DNA of 64,000 bases from Paraspadella gotoi (Eukaryota > Chaetognatha), in contig CM119266.1 of the NCBI GenBank assembly GCA_051294375.1, positions 12,145,484-12,209,483 on the forward strand. Reading direction: 5' to 3'. The translations under genes and the position numbers were made by a program. The notes under the pieces are model-generated. The model worked only from the letters and a program-made list of their open reading frames with translations. It did no database searches and was not told where the DNA came from. Below are positions 58,212 to 64,000 of the stretch, piece after piece. How positions within the stretch are numbered: the stretch's first letter is position 1; each line of letters opens with the position of its first letter.

Positions 58212-59262
58212 TTTCCCTACCAAATGAAAACCTAAACGCGATTATCAAAACAAAGTATTCAATGTTTTTACCAAAAGTTTTTTTCCCGCAATCAATTCAT
58301 CAGTCGCAAAACTTAAGCAATCATTTGAGAAAGTAATTTACATTTTCGCCCTCGGCAATTAATTCCACGACCGAACGCATTCTTTCCAACGTTCTCTGCA
58401 ATTCTTCCGTCTTGTGAAAAGACTCACCGATCACCACTCTCTCTTGTCACGACTCACCGAGCCCACGTTCCATCATTAACTTTCTTTTCACCATTCCATT
58501 CACACTTTCCTCTTTTCTCCAATCCCCCACCCATTCTCCTTTCTAATCGACAAGACGGAAGTCTCGAATATTTAGCCTTTAATTGGGCGCCTCCTTTTCT
58601 TTTCTTTTTCCTCCCTTTTTCATTTTCTTTTTCCTTTTCTTTCTTTTCCTGCTTTTCCTCCTTTTCTCTCTAGTGAGTGTTTGCCGTACGTGTCGCGCGT
58701 CGAGCGTCGACTCTTTTTCTTTTCGAGTTGTAGTGAAAACGTGAGTCGGTTTCACGTTTCACGGAGGCGGAGGCGATTGTGAGGGGGGTTGAGTGATTGT
58801 GGGTAATGATGGGTTAAAATGGGACGGATTGTGGTCGAAGCCGTTGAAAGCGGCGACAAGAGAAGTTGATACCTAATGCTGATGTCCATACCATAGTACA
58901 TAAGCGGGAAAAAGATGGGGTGAGATGGCGGCACCATAATATAGAGCTAAAATTTTTTCCCCCATTTTTATTTAAAACGAATTTATTATTTTAGCGTCGA
59001 AAAATTCTCAATTTATTTCGACGGCAGAACAGGCTGGTAAAAAAAAAAAACATTTTTCGATTTCTTTACGAAATCCGGATTAAAATGTAAAAAGGGGAGG
59101 AAAAAAAAAAAACTACGCTGATTGTCTGGCTGCGGCGGAGAAATGGTCGTGACATGCCGAGCTTAAGATTCCGATTTTGGTGTTGCAGTTGTAATTGTAG
59201 TTTTCTAAGCGACGCTGGCGTTGACAGCCTCGACCGAAGGACGAAATGACGTTTCGCGGGTG
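58212..59262. other. unique stretch, no certain gene
   Basis: Pyrimidine-rich at 58580-58680. A CpG-rich word cluster (CGTGTCGCGCGTCGAGCGTCGAC) lies at about 58690-58712, followed by AACGTGAGTCGG (donor-like), which might be a promoter and leader. Poly-A runs occur near 59040 and 59100. Confidence 0.35.
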
Positions 59263-59307
59263 ACGTGGGCGTGGTCGCGTTTTGTGGGCAACGTGGGCGT
59301 GGTCGCG
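59263..59307 (+). promoter_or_regulatory. tandem ACGTGGGCGTGGTCGCG
   Basis: The 17-base word occurs twice, at 59263 and 59291, exactly 28 bases apart, giving two GGGCGTGG boxes (59267-59274 and 59295-59302). GGGCGTGG is a KLF/Sp1-type site. The spacing is close to three helical turns minus a few bases, so factors could bind on similar faces. Confidence 0.45.
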
Positions 59308-60109
59308 ATCGAAAATACGCGAGAATCTGGCGAAGACGAGGATCGTAAAGTGGCTTCGTCCTTTGATGGGCGTTGACCGAAGATTGGAACCCATAGATGC
59401 CGCTTTAGTCTCGTTGAGGAGAAAAAAAAAAGTGAATCGCATCGAGTGTCCTCAACACTAGAAATCAATTACTTTCTTTTTCTTTCCAGCTTTTTGAGTG
59501 TTCATTAAAAGTTAGAAATACTGTAGCCATTACAACATATATGTCCCCTGGACTTTATGCTCCCTCTCGACGGAATGATTCGCAACAAAGGCCGACGTCA
59601 ATAAAGTCGGAGAAAAGATAAAGACCTCGACCGCCCAGGCTTCGATTCCATTGGACCGTCTCGGTTCCATTCGCCGCTCATCGGACTTGCTTTATTTTTT
59701 ATTTTTTTAAAATCCATTCCAATCCTTCTGCTTTTTTTAACAACCCCTTCCCCCCCCAGTCAGTTAAGGGGAAATCAAGCGTCTCGCTTTTCTCACATAT
59801 TAATTTCATTCATCGCCTCCCGCCTCGACCTCGGCCGCCACTCTCTCTCTTGCGCCAACCGCCTCACTCGACTAATCCGCGTCATTAACTCTGCCAATCG
59901 AATCACCGCGCCCCCCCTTCCCCCCCTCTCTCCCCGCGCCGCCGCCGTCCACGAGGACCGTCGCCCCGCGTCGCCGACTGGATTTTTTCCCTCCTTTTTT
60001 CAATTAAAACGATGTCCGTCATTTATTTCTATTTTTTAGATTGTTTTTTTTTCAATTCTATTGTTGGTTGTCGGTCGAATCGCGTTGGTTTTTTTGTTGT
60101 TGTTGTTGT
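59308..60109. other. unique stretch, no gene recognised
   Basis: Includes a C-rich, CpG-rich part at 59810-59985, possibly promoter-like, and T-rich DNA. Confidence 0.45.
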
Positions 60110-60420
60110 TACCGACGCTAGGCGTCGGCGTCCTCGTCGTCGGCATTATCGTCATAGGTGTCATCGTCGTTGTTTGCATCGTCAGCGCCATCGGTGTCGT
60201 TGTCATCCGCGTGTTAGGCGTCATCGCCGTCATTGTCATTATCGGCGGCATCATCTTTACCATCGTTGGGCATCATCAAAGTCGTCGTCGTCTTCATCCT
60301 CGTCGTCGTCGTTTAAAGCGAAGTAGGCATCGTCGTCATCCTCGAAGGCGTCATCACTGTTGTTGTCGGCGTCGTCGTCATCGTCGTTGTTATCGTCGTT
60401 ATCGGCGTCGACTTCGGTTA
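60110..60420 (-). repeat. imperfect (GTC/ATC)n tract, GAC-type on the minus strand
   Basis: About 310 bases of GTC, ATC, GGC and GTT triplets, the complement of the (GAC)n tracts near 16.4 and 18.4 kb. One frame reads as a Val/Ile-rich peptide that looks like membrane segments and another as Arg/His rich. Both are products of the triplet bias. Confidence 0.85.
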
Positions 60421-60518
60421 TTGACTCTCGAGACTCGAGCCGCTCGTTATTTCTCCAGAGGACAACCGCGCAGTTTTTCCGGTTTGGAAAGAGAGAAAAA
60501 GGAGCCTTTGTTTATGAA

Positions 60519-60519
<1 letters not shown>

Positions 60520-60592
<73 letters not shown>
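60520..60592 (+). repeat. (GA)n microsatellite
   Basis: A GA run with two breaks. Confidence 0.95.
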
Positions 60593-60594
<2 letters not shown>

Positions 60595-61089
60595 ATCGCC
60601 GGTCGGCCTCCAGGCTCCATTTAAAAGCCATGTTTTTTATTCAAATCAAATTTGTTTACACGAGGCTTAAGGAAGGCGGTTGATGAAGACTTGGAAGTAA
60701 AAAGATAAAAATAAACCTCTCAAAAGAAGTTTTATTTAACTGAATGTGAAATTGGGAGGTGAGAAACACGAACAGAAAGTTTATCACGCTCTAAGGAACT
60801 GGGTAGGAAATAAACTTTAAAGGTCTGACTTTTCAAAAACATGATGATGACCACGTTAAGATAATTACGAAAATATTTAATTAATTAAGTTAATTAATTA
60901 ATTAATTAATTACGTTAAGATAATTACGAAAATGATTATCATCGTTAGGATTAGTTTGTGCCAATCGCTTTAGGTACGAGCAATCTTCGACAACCCATCG
61001 AGTTCACTGACTTATACAATGATTTTAAAAAACGGTTTAACTTTTAACCATCTTTTATTTTTTTTAAATGAAGTTCGTTTAATGAAAAA
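60593..61089. other. AT-rich stretch with a 22-base direct repeat
   Basis: No gene is recognised. ACGTTAAGATAATTACGAAA plus two bases occurs at 60853-60874 and again at 60912-60933, separated by an ATTA-rich palindromic core. Confidence 0.6.
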
Positions 61090-61290
61090 AACAACCTTTC
61101 CGTGAGGGCGTGACGCCTTTACGCCCGTGACGTCGACCGTGAACTGACCCCAGTTGGTCGAGGCGATCATCTTCGCCGCGGTCGTCGCCACCGTCGTTTC
61201 GCCGTAACCGGTAGGTCACCGCTCCATCGCCGCTGAAATATCGCTTCGGTTCGTCGCGCGGTTAACGAACCGACGAGCGCGTTTCTCTCT
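61090..61290. promoter_or_regulatory. CpG-rich patch
   Basis: The stretch has many CG steps (GTGACGCC, CCGTGACGTCGACCG, GGTCGTCGCC). It contrasts with AT-rich DNA to its left. It may be a promoter, but no motif is decisive. Confidence 0.25.
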
Positions 61291-61640
61291 CAGCGCCCTC
61301 TTTTCCTTTTTTTTTTTTTGCGCCATTTCGTTTCTCTCTTGTCTTTTCTTTCTCATTCGAGGTTCCGTTTTTTTTTTGTCCCCGTCTTTGTCTCTGTTGT
61401 CTTTTCCTGGTCATTTGAGATCGACAATTAGATACCCTTTTTTTCTCTCTCTTTTTTTGTTGCGGAATTTCCATCGGGCGGAAAGGGGAATGCTCATTTG
61501 TAATGGCATACTATGGGCATGGCATGGTTTTTTCCGTTCTTTGTTTTAAAAAAAAATCATTTAGTAAGTACTCAAAACCTCGGCAATGGTTTTAAATAAT
61601 TATCACTAATTCACACGGCTTTAAAAGGTAAAAGTTTCAC
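61291..61640. other. T-rich stretch
   Basis: No gene is recognised. Confidence 0.5.
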
Positions 61641-61644
61641 ACCG

Positions 61645-61720
61645 ATCTTCTTCCCGCGTCAACTCCGTCTTTTGTTCGTCCCGCTGCGCGTCGCTGCGAT
61701 CGGCGACTCTAAGGGTAAGC
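61645..61720 (+). promoter_or_regulatory. possible 5' leader exon with donor
   Basis: A pyrimidine start (CTTCTTCCCG), then CpG-rich sequence ending GACTCTAAGGGTAAGCGG, where AAGGGTAAGC resembles a splice donor near 61713. Pyrimidine-first leaders occur in ribosomal-protein-type genes, but nothing else supports that identity. Confidence 0.2.
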
Positions 61721-61831
61721 GGCTTTTTTGTCTTTTATTTGTCATCGTTCTGTTTTCGTTGCTTTTGATTCGCTTTTCATCGGGGGAATTGGATTCTGAT
61801 TCTGTATTCAGTTCTTCTCAATGGTTTCAGA

Positions 61832-61841
61832 GTCACGTGAC
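61832..61841 (+). promoter_or_regulatory. GTCACGTGAC palindrome
   Basis: An exact 10-base E-box palindrome, the form bound by TFEB/MITF/USF-class bHLH-zipper factors. It lies just after an acceptor-like GGTTTCAG, inside a purine-rich stretch. Confidence 0.35.
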
Positions 61842-62088
61842 GAGGAGGAAGAGGAAGAGCAGAATGAGGAGGAGAAAGAGGGGAAAGGCAACGGTGTGGG
61901 AGGGAAATGGGAAAGGAAACTGATTTTTTTTTCTAACTCGGCCGTGCGAACGAAAAAAAAAGAAGTAAAATTCTAATTTTTTTTAGAAGGGACCTGAGTT
62001 TTTAAATATGTATAAAGTGAAGGCGACGAAAGAAAAATATGGAAATAAGGTGATTGCGAAAACCAGGGTAAAGAACAAGATCTAGAGA
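61842..62088. other. purine-rich stretch
   Basis: No gene is recognised. GGA/GAA-rich DNA precedes the gap. Confidence 0.5.
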
Positions 62089-62240
62089 NNNNNNNNNNNN
62101 NNNNNNNNNNNNNNNNNNNNNNNNNNNNNNNNNNNNNNNNNNNNNNNNNNNNNNNNNNNNNNNNNNNNNNNNNNNNNNNNNNNNNNNNNNNNNNNNNNNN
62201 NNNNNNNNNNNNNNNNNNNNNNNNNNNNNNNNNNNNNNNN
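62089..62240. other. assembly gap, 152 N
   Basis: The sequence is unknown, in purine-rich surroundings. Confidence 0.99.
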
Positions 62241-62254
62241 GAAGTGAGAGGAGA

Positions 62255-62608
62255 AAGAGAGAGAGAGAGAGAGGAGAGAGAGAGAAGAGGAGAGAGAGAG
62301 AGAGAGAGAGAGAAAAGGTTGAAGTGGATTTATTCGTGTTGTTGGCGGAAAGGATGGAAGCGAAGTTGAAGTAAAGAAGAGGAAGAAAAGAAGAAGAAAG
62401 AAATAAAATGTTAGGGACGGGAAATGATTTGGACAGGCGAATGAGACGAGCGGGGGAAGGAGGGGTGGGGAAGGAAAGGGAAAGAGATGGGAGGAAAGGA
62501 AAGAGATGGAGAAAAGGGATGGGAAGGAAAACATGACAGAAAAGGATTGGGATAAGGAAAGAAAAGGTAGGAAAGAAAATAAAAGAGAAGGAGGAAGATA
62601 ACTAGACG
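62255..62608 (+). repeat. (GA)n tract and GGA/GAAA-rich stretch
   Basis: GA runs at 62255-62312, followed by G- and A-rich DNA to the next gap. No gene. Confidence 0.85.
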
Positions 62609-62953
62609 NNNNNNNNNNNNNNNNNNNNNNNNNNNNNNNNNNNNNNNNNNNNNNNNNNNNNNNNNNNNNNNNNNNNNNNNNNNNNNNNNNNNNNNNNNNN
62701 NNNNNNNNNNNNNNNNNNNNNNNNNNNNNNNNNNNNNNNNNNNNNNNNNNNNNNNNNNNNNNNNNNNNNNNNNNNNNNNNNNNNNNNNNNNNNNNNNNNN
62801 NNNNNNNNNNNNNNNNNNNNNNNNNNNNNNNNNNNNNNNNNNNNNNNNNNNNNNNNNNNNNNNNNNNNNNNNNNNNNNNNNNNNNNNNNNNNNNNNNNNN
62901 NNNNNNNNNNNNNNNNNNNNNNNNNNNNNNNNNNNNNNNNNNNNNNNNNNNNN
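62609..62953. other. assembly gap, 345 N
   Basis: The sequence is unknown. Confidence 0.99.
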
Positions 62954-63055
62954 CTACTTGAACAGCAAAACGGTCTCTAATATGTAGTACTCGGATAAAT
63001 GTGGGAAATGAATTTCGATCTCCAAAAGACAGTATGAGGTGGAAGTCAAAAAATG

Positions 63056-63058
<3 letters not shown>

Positions 63059-63149
<91 letters not shown>
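63059..63149 (+). repeat. (GA)n microsatellite, the longest pure run here
   Basis: About 91 bases of uninterrupted GA. On the minus strand it follows the candidate exon directly. Confidence 0.97.
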
Positions 63150-63152
<3 letters not shown>

Positions 63153-63383
63153 GAGATGAGTTTGTCTGTCGTTTTCGGAAAAGCCGAAGCTCATGGTGCC
63201 GACGGAGTCAATGAGTTTGACCCGGTTCTCGCCTAAAACGATGTCTTCTGTGAGAAAAGGAACGAAGAGACGTCGTGGGATTTTCGAGACGTCGTCGTTG
63301 TTGTTGTCGTTGTCGTCGTCTTCGATATTGGTTATTATTCGTCTCGCGATTTCTCGCGTTTTTATTCCGATTCTCATTTGCAT
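63153..63383 (-). CDS. candidate coding exon, unassigned
   Basis: On the minus strand an ATG at 63383 opens 77 codons before the GA/CT tract. Residues 1-20 are basic, about 20-31 form an Asp/Asn-rich linker (from GAC-type triplets), and about 34-77 are ordinary, well-mixed sequence (PRRLFVPFLTEDIVLGENRV, then KLIDSVGTMSFGFSENDRQT). In the last part most codons end in C, as expected for real coding DNA in a C-biased genome and not for the AT-rich surroundings. No family is recognised and no clear donor is seen, so the exon end is uncertain. The open frame itself runs on into Ser-Leu repeat. Confidence 0.3.
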
Positions 63384-64000
63384 CAATCATCCGTTTTTGA
63401 TATTCATCGACTCCTCGTTTAAACTTAATAAAAATGTCTTTTCTAATTTTTTCATATAAAATTTTTCATGATCTTTCTCTCCTTTTCATATTCAGTTTTA
63501 AAACGATTAGTTGTCTTTTTTAAATTCCCCTTCTTTTTTTCCTTGCAAGAGAAGATAAACATATAGATTTACAAAAACGGCCATGAAACCAAATTACATG
63601 GTGACAATTTTACAAGCGCCGGTAGAAATACGCTGTCATTTGCAAACCAGTTGTTTTTTCATTGATTTTAAAAATTAGTTGAGTAGAACATATTAAAGTC
63701 ATTTAAGTGTTCAAATTTAATATTGATCAGTTAAGATATGCCTTGGCAATGAGTGGAGAAAGTTGGCTTGTAAAATCGGGATTCATTTTCCAACACTGTT
63801 TTTAAATTCAATTTTTTTTTCAATTTTTAGCTCTTTTTTAAACAAAGTATTTATTAAGATATTAACAATATTAATATCCTCAGAAAGCCCTTAAAAAAAT
63901 GAAGAGAATGATATACTTAAGAAAGCTCTAACATAAAAATTAAGCTGCCCAGCCTTGTTAAATTAAGAGAGTCAAAAGTTAATTATTTAAAATTTCAAAT
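63384..64000. other. AT-rich stretch to the window end
   Basis: No gene is recognised. The region is T-rich then AT rich with no long open frame. Confidence 0.5.

Noticed and set aside
60061-60330. A Val/Ile-rich peptide resembling membrane helices
   Set aside because: It comes from GTC/ATC triplets. The neighbouring frame gives an Arg/His-rich peptide of the same length.
62082-63386. A 434-codon minus-strand open frame
   Set aside because: Most of it is N and CT repeat. Only the first 77 codons from the ATG have ordinary composition, and these are reported separately.

Overview
This window looks like a draft assembly of a metazoan, probably invertebrate, nuclear genome. Dinucleotide (GA)n/(CT)n and (TTTC)n tracts occur every 1-2 kb, and AT-rich non-coding DNA alternates with short CpG-rich patches. 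There are 17 runs of N and no long open reading frame outside low-complexity DNA. Nothing resembles a bacterial or phage gene layout. I could not identify the organism and recognised no protein family, rRNA or intact tRNA with confidence. Almost every long ORF is simply a (CT)n or (GA)n tract read as Ser-Leu or Arg-Glu, or a run of N.

Layout. 0-4.5 kb holds single-copy DNA with a 43-bp minisatellite and pyrimidine microsatellites. 4.69-8.00 kb (block D1) is repeated at 12.19-15.35 kb (D2), and D2 is preceded by an inverted copy of the left edge at 11.45-11.69 kb. 8.0-11.4 kb and 15.3-24.4 kb are single-copy DNA with a 22-bp GC-rich minisatellite, two (GAC)n-rich tracts, a 32-bp and a 62-bp degenerate tandem repeat and several gaps. 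24.45-25.40 kb is block C1. 25.75-31.72 kb is a satellite of about 500-580 bp per monomer, each monomer built from about seven 40-55-bp sub-units plus a distinct segment. A second copy of block C (C2) sits inside one monomer. 31.9-35.2 kb is AT-rich and contains an old, decayed repeat of about 130-180 bp in five units. 35.23-46.25 kb has the order A1-B1-C3(inverted)-A2-B2-B3. 46.3-64 kb is single-copy, microsatellite-dense DNA with the few segments that could be exons or promoters.

Interpretation. The repeated blocks differ mainly by scattered one-base insertions and deletions, and several end exactly at 25-N gaps. That pattern is what long-read gap filling or unmerged haplotypes produce, so a good part of the window may be duplicated by the assembly rather than in the genome. 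The genuine biology that can be supported is the nested satellite with its clean insertion, several undescribed minisatellites, convergent CT/GA tract pairs, recurring GGGCGTGG, TCACGTGA and TGACGTCA regulatory-type motifs, and a handful of low-confidence exon candidates. The best of these is on the minus strand near 63.2-63.4 kb. I do not see a coherent new gene system here.
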